Below, piece after piece: positions 25,911 to 33,168 of a stretch of DNA of 64,000 bases; position 1 is the stretch's first letter; each line of letters begins with the position of its first letter. The notes beneath the pieces are model-generated. The model did not search any database. It was not told the DNA's origin and was given only the letters and a program-made list of their open reading frames with translations. Origin of the DNA: Collinsella sp. (GTDB lineage: Bacteria > Actinomycetota > Coriobacteriia > Coriobacteriales > Coriobacteriaceae). The translations under genes and the position numbers were made by a program. The stretch lies in assembly GCA_019413925.1 (NCBI GenBank), contig DXMY01000045.1, positions 102,398 through 166,397 on the forward strand. The letters run 5' to 3'.

Positions 25911-26221
25911 GCGTGCATTTTTGGGAGTATTCAGCAAGCTCTTAAGAATGCATAACGTTTTGAATGGCCCGCAGTGGTCCGCAGGCGCCCATCGACAGCC
26001 ATTGTGGGCGGGCTATCGATGAGTGGAGGGGGTTGTTACTGAGTTTTTGCTTTGCGACGACCTGCAACACTGCTGTAACCGTGTCGTTTTGTCGTTCGCG
26101 ATGGGGTCGTTGGGGCCCACGGTGCTGAATACTTCGTTTTTTGCACGGCCCAAGGTGGGGTACCCTGAGACGAAGCAAAAAGATTCCTCATTTCTATGCA
26201 GATACCGATAGGATTTATGCA
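25911..26221. repeat. Family B structured element, copy 3
   Basis: Left arm 25912-25936 (CGTGCA, TTTTTG, GGAGTATTCAGCA) and right arm 26123-26148 (TGCTGAATACTTC, GTTTTTT, GCACGG) enclose 186 bp. TGCATA is again at +13. TATGCA occurs at 26195 and 26216, 46 bp after the right arm and 21 bp apart. One arm position (A for G in TTC) gives a mismatch not seen in the other copies. The interior differs from copies 1 and 2. The gap 25753-26356 holds the fucO terminator, this element and no convincing gene. Confidence 0.85.
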
Positions 26222-26356
26222 AGATTGGGATTGTAAGCCGTGCGCGTGCGTAAAATCGGCGGGAGGACGTCTGGAGGTGGCTCGGCTCCCAGAGCCTTGC
26301 GCGTGCAGAACGGTTAAAATCGGGACTCGGTCTTAGTTTTGCTTGGAAGGATGCAC

Positions 26357-27400
26357 ATGGCTTCTGTAATCGATGCTTCTCTAGAGGAGACGCTCTCCTA
26401 TATCGCGGGACAGCTTAAGACGCTGACTTCTATTGCTTCGCCTACGGGCTATACCCGTGCGGCGACTGATTATCTAATGGAAACGTTGCGCGATATGGGC
26501 TTTGGGCCCGAGCGCTCCAATAAAGGCAACGTGCTCGTTGAGCTTGGTGGTGAGGGTGAGCCGCTCGTACTGGCGAGCCATGTCGATACCCTGGGCGCCA
26601 TGGTGCGTTCCATTAAGGACAATGGCCGCCTGCGTCCCACGACGCTTGGTGGGCACCAGTGGTCTACGGCCGATGGCGAGAACTGCACAGTCTACACGCG
26701 TGACGGTAATGTCTACACGGGCGTGGTCCTCAATACCGAGCCTTCGGCGCATGTGGCCGATGAGCCGGTCAAGACCATCGAGAAGAACATGGAAATCCTG
26801 CTCGACGAGAACGTTGACAGCAAGGACGATGTGCTCGAGCTGGGTATTCAGACCGGCGACATCATCGCTATGGACCCGCGCACCACGGTGACGGAGAGCG
26901 GCTACATCAAGAGTCGCTTCCTTGACGACAAGCTGTCCGCGTCGATTCTGCTGGGTCTGGCCCGCGCCGTTGCTGACGGCGAGGTGTCGCTTTCGCGCAA
27001 GGTGTCGCTGCTCTTTACGGTGTACGAGGAGGTCGGTCACGGCGGCGCCTTTGTGCCGGCCGACACGCGCGAGATGATCAGCGTGGACATGGGCTGCGTG
27101 GGCGACGACCTGGGCTGCACCGAGCGCATGGTTTCGATTTGCGCCAAGGATTCGGGCGGTCCGTACAACTACGACCTGGTAACCACGCTGTCCAACATCG
27201 CGCGCGAGCTGGAGCTCGATTACGCCATCGATGTGTACCCGCACTATGGCTCCGACGTCGAGGCCACGCTCTCGGCCGGCTACGACATTCGCCATGGTCT
27301 GATCGGCCCCGGCGTGTACGCGAGCCACAACTACGAGCGCAGCCACATCGACGGCGTGCGCAACACCTACGAGCTGGTTCGCGCCTACGTTCAGCGCTAG
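26357..27400 (+). CDS. M42-family metallopeptidase
   Basis: A 347-residue zinc aminopeptidase/deblocking type enzyme of the cytoplasm. The metal ligands are in order: His of LASHVDTLG (about 77-85), Asp of FLDDKLSAS, the Glu pair of YEEVGHGG, Asp of SVDMG and His of YASHNYERSH. These are the dinuclear zinc ligands of family M42. ATG 26357 has GGAAGG six bases upstream; ATG at 26351 is too close to it. The gene stands alone and is followed by a terminator. Confidence 0.92.
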   Translation: MASVIDASLEETLSYIAGQLKTLTSIASPTGYTRAATDYLMETLRDMGFGPERSNKGNVLVELGGEGEPLVLASHVDTLGAMVRSIKDNGRLRPTTLGGHQWSTADGENCTVYTRDGNVYTGVVLNTEPSAHVADEPVKTIEKNMEILLDENVDSKDDVLELGIQTGDIIAMDPRTTVTESGYIKSRFLDDKLSASILLGLARAVADGEVSLSRKVSLLFTVYEEVGHGGAFVPADTREMISVDMGCVGDDLGCTERMVSICAKDSGGPYNYDLVTTLSNIARELELDYAIDVYPHYGSDVEATLSAGYDIRHGLIGPGVYASHNYERSHIDGVRNTYELVRAYVQR

Positions 27401-27433
27401 GGGAGTAGCTTGCGACTCGGCTGACCAATCGCT

Positions 27434-27459
27434 AAGGCCCGATTTCTCGGGCCTTTTTT
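27434..27459 (+). terminator. Terminator of the M42 peptidase gene
   Basis: AAGGCCCGA (27434-27442) pairs with TCGGGCCTT, followed by TTTTT. Confidence 0.9.
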
Positions 27460-27468
27460 CGCTTTGGG

Positions 27469-27512
27469 TTGTTTAGTATTATGATGCATGTAATCTATTA
27501 ACTAAACGTTTA
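27469..27512 (+). promoter_or_regulatory. Promoter and palindromic operator of the HipA-like gene
   Basis: TTGTTT (27469-27474) and TAATCT (27491-27496) with a 16 bp spacer. Just downstream, TAAACGTTTA (27503-27512) is a perfect 10 bp palindrome near the expected transcription start. GTTTAGT (27471) and ACTAAAC (27501) add a wider inverted pair. An autoregulatory site for the HTH domain of the adjacent protein would fit this position. Confidence 0.5.
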
Positions 27513-27538
27513 AATTACTTAACGAGGTGATGCGGTGT

Positions 27539-28912
27539 ATGGATACGTCTGAGTACTTGTCTATGGGTGATGCTGCCCGCCTGCTGGGCGTTACGAAAGC
27601 CCGCATATCTCAACTTGCCGCATCGGGAACGCTCGCGTGCGATATTGTGGGCGGACGGAAGATGGTCGAGTACAATTCCGCGGTCGCTTATCAAAAGGTC
27701 CGCAAACGTGGACGCCGTCCTGCGGCCGATGTGGGGCGCAAGTTTACGCTGATGTCCGCCGATTACGAGGTTGCGCGTGTCTCATTTGATCCGACGCGTG
27801 AGTTTCCCTTCGAAATCGCCGAGGTACTCGATGCGCAGAGGATGCCGTTTGGCACGTGCTCGAGCTCTTCTCCTACGGTGAATAAACGGGAGCTCAACGT
27901 GTGGTGGAGCCATCGGTCGGTGCCCGATGTTCGCCCTGGGCTTATTTCGCGCTACCGCGAGCTGGGGATTGCTAACGGCGTTGAGGTTCCGGTTCGGTGC
28001 CTGGGCCTATCACTTTCGGATTGTTATTGGCTGCGGCCGGCAGAATGCGACGGGTTCGAATGGCGAAACCTCAATTACTTCGAGAACGATTTTGAGCGAT
28101 CGGCGTCCGAAGAGCGTTCGGGTTGGCTGGAAGGCATCGGTCTTAAAAATCCCGACAACACATCCGAGGGCGAGCTTCCTAAATCGTGGATGATTCGCAA
28201 CGGTGTTCGCGTTCTGGTCAAGGGGTGCGGCATGGACGACCAACGGCCCTTTAACGAGGCGGTTGCAACGGCCCTGCATCGTCGCTTGCTGTCGGAGGGC
28301 GAGTTTGTTCCTTATACGGTTGAGCGGATGTTCGATGGCCCTGTGTGTCTGTGCGACGACTTTCTTGACGGCCGCGAGGAATACGTTCCGGCTGTTTCCG
28401 TTAAGGGCGCACTTGGTAGCCAGCGGGGAAACTCGACGTACGACCGGTACTGCCGCTTCCTTGGTAAGCATGGAGCAGACGAGGCTGCCGTGAGAAGGTC
28501 TATGTCGCAGATGATTGTCTGCGATGCCCTTTTGGCCAACAGCGACCGCCATTGGCGAAACTTCGGCATCATCCGCAATGTCGACACCCTGGAGATAAGG
28601 CCTGCCCCGCTGTTCGATAGCGGCAACTGCCTGTGGTACAACGTATCAACTGCCGTGCTCGCAGCTGGGGAGTTTGGGTTTTCCGCTAAGCCGTTTGGGC
28701 CCGACCCTTCCGTCCAGCTGGCGCTTGCGGACTCGGTCGATTGGTTCGATCCATCGCGGCTCAACGGATTTGTTGATGAGGCGATCGAGATTCTTTCGCA
28801 GAGCGAATGGGCGACGGCGGAGGGTCGACTCGAGGCCATTTGCCGCGGCCTCGAGCGTCGCGTAATCGAGGTTAGTGCCGCTGTTGAGGTGCTTCGACAC
28901 GTGCAGCGATAA
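27539..28912 (+). CDS. HTH-HipA-like kinase fusion protein
   Basis: A 457-residue single-chain protein. Residues 1-60 form a MerR/excisionase-type helix-turn-helix (MGDAARLLGVTKARISQLAA). The C-terminal part resembles HipA kinases: VKGCGMDDQRPFNEAVA, then CDALLANSDRHWRNFGIIRN with the catalytic N-x-D-R-H-x-x-N pattern, and APLFDSG for metal binding. HipA toxins phosphorylate translation factors and are normally held by a separate HipB. No HipB gene is adjacent. ATG 27539 has GAGG at suitable spacing; ATG 27530 overlaps it. It converges on mnmA with an 8 bp gap and no terminator. Confidence 0.8.
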   Translation: MDTSEYLSMGDAARLLGVTKARISQLAASGTLACDIVGGRKMVEYNSAVAYQKVRKRGRRPAADVGRKFTLMSADYEVARVSFDPTREFPFEIAEVLDAQRMPFGTCSSSSPTVNKRELNVWWSHRSVPDVRPGLISRYRELGIANGVEVPVRCLGLSLSDCYWLRPAECDGFEWRNLNYFENDFERSASEERSGWLEGIGLKNPDNTSEGELPKSWMIRNGVRVLVKGCGMDDQRPFNEAVATALHRRLLSEGEFVPYTVERMFDGPVCLCDDFLDGREEYVPAVSVKGALGSQRGNSTYDRYCRFLGKHGADEAAVRRSMSQMIVCDALLANSDRHWRNFGIIRNVDTLEIRPAPLFDSGNCLWYNVSTAVLAAGEFGFSAKPFGPDPSVQLALADSVDWFDPSRLNGFVDEAIEILSQSEWATAEGRLEAICRGLERRVIEVSAAVEVLRHVQR

Positions 28913-28920
28913 ACCTGCGG

Positions 28921-30021
28921 CTACTTAAGTGCGCCGGTCACCGTACCGCCACCCAGGACGATGTCGCCGCGATAGACGACGACGGCTTGGCCGGGGGCGA
29001 TGGCTCGTTGCGGCTCGTCAAAAGTTAGCAGCATTTGTCCGTCGGCGTCACGCGTAAGGGTCGCTGCCTGGTCCTTTTGACGGTAGCGGTACTTGGCACC
29101 TACGCGAATGCCGCCGGCGTCGAGCTCCGCCTCCATGCGTGCGTCCGGCGCACTCCAGATCCACTCATCGGCCGTGAGGGCAGCGGCGGTCAGGTCCTCG
29201 GCCTCACCCAGATGCACGGTGTTGTTGGCGGCGTCGACGCCCGTCACATACACGGGATGCGCCATCGCGACGCCCAGGCCCTTGCGCTGGCCGATGGTGT
29301 AGCGCAGCGCGCCGTTGTGGTGCCCGACCACGCTGCCGTCGCGCCACACAATGTCGCCCGGTGCAGCGGCATGTCCGCAGCGGCGCTCGATATAGCCTGC
29401 GTAGTCACCGTCCGCGATAAAGCAGATGTCCTCGCTTTCGGCCTTCTGGGCGTTGGTAAAGCCCTGCTCGGCGGCTATGCGGCGCACGTCGCGCTCTTTG
29501 TCCAGGCCAGCCAGCGGAAAGATCGTGTGCGCCAGGCGCTCCTGCGTAAGTGAATACAAAAAGTAGCTTTGGTCCTTTTTGGGGTCCTCGCCGCGATGTA
29601 GCTGCCAGGTGCCGTCTGCCGCCTGGCTTGTTTTGGCGTAATGTCCCGTTGCGATGTAGTCGCAGCCCATGTCCAGCGCCGCATCGAGCAGTGCGCCAAA
29701 CTTAATGTGGCGGTTGCAGATAATGCACGGGTTGGGCGTCAGCCCCTCCTGGTAGGCGTTCACAAAGCGCTCGATAACACTGCGGTCGAAGGTCTGCTGC
29801 AGGTCGAGCACATGATGGGGTATCCCCAGACGCTCGGCGACCGCCTTCGCGTCGGCGATGTCGCGGCCGACCTTATTCATGCCCGTGGCGGGGTCGGGTG
29901 CGGGGCAGGTGAGGCGCATGGTGGCACCGACGCATTCGTAGCCCTGGCTTTTGAGCAGGTACGCGGTCACGCTGGAATCGACGCCGCCGCTCATGGCGAC
30001 GAGCACGCGCTTGTTGTGCAT
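28921..30021 (-). CDS. mnmA: tRNA-specific 2-thiouridylase
   Basis: A 366-residue enzyme that thiolates U34 of Lys, Glu and Gln tRNAs using ATP. The PP-loop SGGVDSS is at 11-17. Catalytic Cys102 is in NPCIICNRHIKFG and Cys200 in ESEDICFI, matching the two cysteines of E. coli MnmA. The C-terminal beta-barrel domain is complete. The ATG follows AAGGAG. It lies downstream of cysK on the same strand, behind a terminator, so the link with cysteine-derived sulfur is only positional. Confidence 0.95.
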   Translation of the reverse strand: MHNKRVLVAMSGGVDSSVTAYLLKSQGYECVGATMRLTCPAPDPATGMNKVGRDIADAKAVAERLGIPHHVLDLQQTFDRSVIERFVNAYQEGLTPNPCIICNRHIKFGALLDAALDMGCDYIATGHYAKTSQAADGTWQLHRGEDPKKDQSYFLYSLTQERLAHTIFPLAGLDKERDVRRIAAEQGFTNAQKAESEDICFIADGDYAGYIERRCGHAAAPGDIVWRDGSVVGHHNGALRYTIGQRKGLGVAMAHPVYVTGVDAANNTVHLGEAEDLTAAALTADEWIWSAPDARMEAELDAGGIRVGAKYRYRQKDQAATLTRDADGQMLLTFDEPQRAIAPGQAVVVYRGDIVLGGGTVTGALK

Positions 30022-30050
30022 GTGGAGGTTCTCCTTGGTGGCATGTGGCC

Positions 30051-30089
30051 AAAAAAGAAAAGCGGCGCGGGAGGCTGGTTCCGCGCCGC
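30051..30089 (-). terminator. Terminator between cysK and mnmA
   Basis: On the minus strand GCGGCGCGG (30089-30081) pairs with CCGCGCCGC (30070-30062), followed by TTTTCTTTTTT. Confidence 0.85.
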
Positions 30090-30202
30090 AGACATTGTAG
30101 CAAGTTCGGGCGTCGTGTGGGACACCCTAACGAGATGGGCTCAGGCGGCCAGAAGAGAGGGTAGACCGGCGTGCCTTGGGCCTATCGACAAGCGACGGGC
30201 CC

Positions 30203-31141
30203 TTAGTCCTGGAAGAGCGCCGTGGACAGGTAGCGCTCGCCGGTGTCGGCAAGCAGGGCCACGATGGTCTTGCCCTCGTTCTCGGGGCGCTTGGCCAGTT
30301 GCAGTGCGGCCCACACGGCGGCACCGGACGAAATGCCCACGAGCACGCCCTCCTTGTGGCCCACGGCGCGGCCGGTGGCAAAGGCGTCGTCGTTCTCGAC
30401 GGGGATGATCTCGTCGTAGACCTGGGTGTCGAGGACGTCGGGCACAAAGCCGGCACCGATGCCCTGGATCTTGTGCGGGCCGGCCTGGCCCTTAGAGAGC
30501 ACCGGTGAGGTGGCGGGCTCAACGGCGACGACCTGAATCTCGGGGTTCTGCTCCTTGAGGAATTCGCCCACGCCGGTCACGGTACCGCCGGTGCCAACGC
30601 CGGCGACGAAAATGTCGACCTGGCCGTCGGTGTCGTCCCAGATCTCGGGGCCGGTCGTGGCCTTGTGAATGGCCGGGTTGGCGGGGTTCACAAACTGGCC
30701 GGCGATGATGCTGTTGGGAGTCTCCTTCTGCAGCTCCTCGGCCTTGGCGATAGCGCCCTTCATGCCCTTGGAGCCGTCGGTGAGCACGAGCTGCGCACCG
30801 TATGCTTGCATCAGCTTGCGGCGCTCGACGGACATGGTCTCGGGCATGGTGATGATCACCTTGTAGCCGCGGGCGGCCGCCACCGAGGCGATGCCGACGC
30901 CGGTGTTGCCGCTCGTGGGCTCGATGATGGTGTAGTCGCCGCCGCGCACGAGCTTGCCGGCCTTCTCGGCCTCGTCAATCATGTTCTTGGCGACGCGGTC
31001 TTTAACGGATCCGGCGGGGTTGAAGTATTCCAGTTTGACGAGCACGCGAGCCTTGAGGTCCTCGTCGGCCTCAAAGTGGGTGAGCTCCAGAAGCGGGGTG
31101 TGGCCGATAAGCTGATCGATGGACGTGTAAACCTTGCTCAT
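30203..31141 (-). CDS. cysK: Cysteine synthase A (O-acetylserine sulfhydrylase)
   Basis: A 312-residue PLP enzyme that makes cysteine from O-acetylserine and sulfide. The PLP lysine is Lys47 in NPAGSVKDR. PTSGNTG at about 75-81 is the substrate loop, and GTGGTVTG near 180 binds the cofactor phosphate. GISSGAA near 270 is also typical. Length matches CysK. An Rrf2-type regulator lies divergent, 253 bp upstream, and probably controls it. Confidence 0.95.
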   Translation of the reverse strand: MSKVYTSIDQLIGHTPLLELTHFEADEDLKARVLVKLEYFNPAGSVKDRVAKNMIDEAEKAGKLVRGGDYTIIEPTSGNTGVGIASVAAARGYKVIITMPETMSVERRKLMQAYGAQLVLTDGSKGMKGAIAKAEELQKETPNSIIAGQFVNPANPAIHKATTGPEIWDDTDGQVDIFVAGVGTGGTVTGVGEFLKEQNPEIQVVAVEPATSPVLSKGQAGPHKIQGIGAGFVPDVLDTQVYDEIIPVENDDAFATGRAVGHKEGVLVGISSGAAVWAALQLAKRPENEGKTIVALLADTGERYLSTALFQD

Positions 31142-31394
31142 GGTGAACCTCCAAAGTGTTCAAGTTGCTGGTTGCCGTATGGTTTTACGGCGTGTCTAGC
31201 AGCCAAACCCATAAACCTTATAGGTTGTTCGTTTAGCTGTTGGCAAGCATAGTAGACACTAAAGCCTAGTAATGCAATAGGAAATAGAAGATTATTACGA
31301 GTCGATTAACCATCTTGACCGGAACGGGTATTTTCAAACCCATTTTTTCGGCTAGAATTTCAACGGACTAAAAGACCGAAAGGCAGCAATATAT

Positions 31395-31823
31395 ATGTTG
31401 GTTTCTACTAAGGGCAGGTACGCCCTGCGCGTTATGGTCGATCTGGCCGAGCACCAGGCGGCCGGTCGCATCCCGCTCAAAGAGATCGCGGCGCGACAGG
31501 GGATTTCCGAGAAATATCTCGAGAACATCTTGGCTACGCTCGTGCGCGCCAACATGCTTTCGGGCATGCGTGGCAAGGGCGGCGGCTATGTGCTCACGCG
31601 TCCGCCCGAGCAGTACACGGTGGGCGAGATCCTGCGCCTGACCGAGGGTAGTCTGGCGCCGGTCGCCTGCCTGGATGGCGACTGCAAGGGCTGCTCGCGA
31701 TCTGATGAGTGCCCCACGCTCGACGTGTGGAAGAACCTGGACAAGCTCATCAACGATTACCTCGACGGCGTGACGCTCGATCAACTTGTCGCTCCCAACC
31801 ATGGCTACGACTATGTCATCTAA
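31395..31823 (+). CDS. Rrf2-family regulator with IscR-type cysteines
   Basis: A 142-residue winged-helix regulator. The DNA-binding part is residues 1-65 (GRYALRVMVDLAEH, then GISEKYLENILATL). Cysteines at 92, 97, 100 and 106 (CLDGDCKGCSRSDECP) match the cluster-binding loop of IscR closely, so a [2Fe-2S] or redox sensor is likely. Divergence from cysK suggests a CymR/IscR-like role in cysteine or Fe-S supply. No Isc or Suf genes are visible. The ribosome site is weak (AAAGGCAG about nine bases before ATG). Confidence 0.9.
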   Translation: MLVSTKGRYALRVMVDLAEHQAAGRIPLKEIAARQGISEKYLENILATLVRANMLSGMRGKGGGYVLTRPPEQYTVGEILRLTEGSLAPVACLDGDCKGCSRSDECPTLDVWKNLDKLINDYLDGVTLDQLVAPNHGYDYVI

Positions 31824-31830
31824 CCCACGC

Positions 31831-31861
31831 CTGCCATGTGGGGACGGGGTGGAAATGGTAG
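31831..31861. repeat. REP-like unit (tag CTGCCAT/ATGGTAG)
   Basis: CTGCCAT (31831-31837) and ATGGTAG (31855-31861) pair with one G-U wobble around the core GTGGGGACGGGGTGGAA. The core belongs to the GGGACGGGG class seen at 22181, 33000 and 43894. It starts eight bases after the Rrf2 gene. Confidence 0.65.
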
Positions 31862-31893
31862 ATTTTCTTGCCCTCTGAGACTTGGCAAATAAG

Positions 31894-31927
31894 AAGGCCG
31901 CCCATTTTTGCGATGGGCGGCCTTTGA
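31894..31927. terminator. Bidirectional terminator between the Rrf2 and holin-like genes
   Basis: AAGGCCGCCCAT (31894-31905) pairs with ATGGGCGGCCTT (31913-31924). It serves the two convergent genes on either side, with a short T-tract on the plus strand and TTCTTATT on the minus strand. Confidence 0.85.
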
Positions 31928-31960
31928 TTTGGTCCGATGCGTTTGCGTGTCGGGGGCGTT

Positions 31961-32326
31961 CTACTCTTCGGCAATACTATCGAGGATGCTGCGCATGATG
32001 GACACTAGGATGCTGCCCATAAAGGCCGAGCCAAAGCCGGCGATGGAGATACCGACGCCCAACAGGTTGACCGACAGGTAGCTGGCGAGCTCCAGCATAA
32101 AGCTGTTGAGCACGAGCTGGAAAATGCCGAGCGTAATGATCGTGAGCGGCAGCGAGATGACCGTGAGGAACGGTTTGACGAACGAATCTACGATGTTGAG
32201 GAACAGTCCCACAAAGGCAAAGCAGACCCAAGCCTCGGCAAAGCCGAAGGGTTGGATACCGGGGACGAGGAACGTGGCGATCGCGATGGCGATCGAGGTG
32301 AAGAGCCAGTTAAGCATAAAGCGCAT
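31961..32326 (-). CDS. Phage-holin-4-like small membrane protein
   Basis: A 121-residue protein with four hydrophobic segments (about 5-25, 32-52, 57-80, 90-112), LPLTIITLGIFQLVLN in the third, as in the Phage_holin_4_2 (PF04020) family. Chromosomal members are widespread and their role is not established; there are no phage genes here. The ATG follows AAAGGATT. Confidence 0.85.
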   Translation of the reverse strand: MRFMLNWLFTSIAIAIATFLVPGIQPFGFAEAWVCFAFVGLFLNIVDSFVKPFLTVISLPLTIITLGIFQLVLNSFMLELASYLSVNLLGVGISIAGFGSAFMGSILVSIMRSILDSIAEE

Positions 32327-32650
32327 GGCGTGAATCCTTTCTTGCGCCGGGGTTGCTGGCGTCGCGTGAAGCGGCTTGCGGCGGCGACTTGGATGGTTGC
32401 GCGGGCGCGCCGCGGTGTTTGGGCGCCCATTGTCTCAAATATTCGTGGAGCTTACGTGCGCATTCGGTTTCTAAACGGCGTTCGTCCTGAAAAACGTGCC
32501 GCTGGCAGAGAGTCTTGTCGCTTTAGTTTGGTGGTGTGCTACACTGCTACGGGCAAATAGCCCATGCATAGTTTTATTGCATATTACGGGCGAACGATGC
32601 CCGATGTCAGTATCAACTTCGATGCCTTATGGCGGGTTTGGCGGTGATCG
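32327..32650. other. Intergenic region with a possible promoter only
   Basis: This gap separates two divergent genes. TTGTCG (32515-32520) and TACACT (32540-32545) may form a promoter for the TrpR-like gene with a long 19 bp spacer. Small hairpins follow (GGGCAAATAGCCC near 32551; ATGCAT/ATTGCAT near 32565). I see no gene or repeat in the rest. Confidence 0.4.
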
Positions 32651-32950
32651 ATGAATATCGAGAACATGTTTGACAAGCCTGATGTCAAGCAGCTGGTCCA
32701 CGCATTTAGCCTTTTGGATGACGAGAACGATATCCAGGCGTTTTTAACCGATATCTGCACGCCGCGCGAGATTTGCGATCTTTCTCAGCGCCTGCAGGTC
32801 GCGCGCTATCTGGATGAGGGCGAGCCCTATGTTGAGGTTCAGGCCCGCACCGGCGCTTCGTCCACCACGGTGAGCCGCGTGTCCAAGGCGCTCAACGGCG
32901 AGTACGGTGGCTATCGCAAGATCCTCATCAAACTGGAGGATGGCGAGTAG
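32651..32950 (+). CDS. YerC/TrpR-like DNA-binding protein
   Basis: A 99-residue protein of the YerC/YecD family, related to the Trp repressor fold. CTPREICDLSQRLQVARYL is the first helix block and GASSTTVSRVSKALN the helix-turn-helix. These proteins bind DNA, but their regulon is mostly unknown. The site before the ATG is weak (GGCGGTGATCG). It precedes the AddB-like gene by 218 bp, separated by a terminator and a REP-like pair. Confidence 0.88.
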   Translation: MNIENMFDKPDVKQLVHAFSLLDDENDIQAFLTDICTPREICDLSQRLQVARYLDEGEPYVEVQARTGASSTTVSRVSKALNGEYGGYRKILIKLEDGE

Positions 32951-32976
32951 GCCAGCGGCAAAAATAAATTGCGCAG

Positions 32977-33003
32977 AACCGTCCCTTCGGGGGCGGTTTT
33001 TTG
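32977..33003 (+). terminator. Terminator of the TrpR-like gene
   Basis: AACCGTCCC (32977-32985), loop TTCG, then GGGGGCGGTT, followed by TTTT. It abuts the REP-like pair at 33000. Confidence 0.85.
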
Positions 33004-33086
33004 ATCCCTCGGGGACGGGGGAAACGGATCACCGGGTTAGACTGACCCCCTCGTTGATCCGTTTCCCCCGTCCCCAAGGGATCAAA
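33000..33086. repeat. REP-like inverted pair (tag TGATCC/GGATCA)
   Basis: Arms 33000-33031 and 33055-33086 match at 31 of 32 positions in inverted orientation, with a 23 nt loop. Each arm also begins TGATCC and ends GGATCA, so it can close alone. The core is CTCGGGGACGGGGGAAAC. It lies between the TrpR-like gene and the AddB-like gene. Confidence 0.88.
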
Positions 33087-33168
33087 TCTGTTGGCGTGGG
33101 GCAAATCTGTCCGCGTGGGCGGGTAGGATGGATGCATTGATTATTGCGAACAGTTTGAGCGGAGGACC

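Noticed and set aside
31961..32326. Holin-like protein as evidence of a prophage
   Set aside because: This family is common as a chromosomal membrane protein, and no other phage gene lies in the window.
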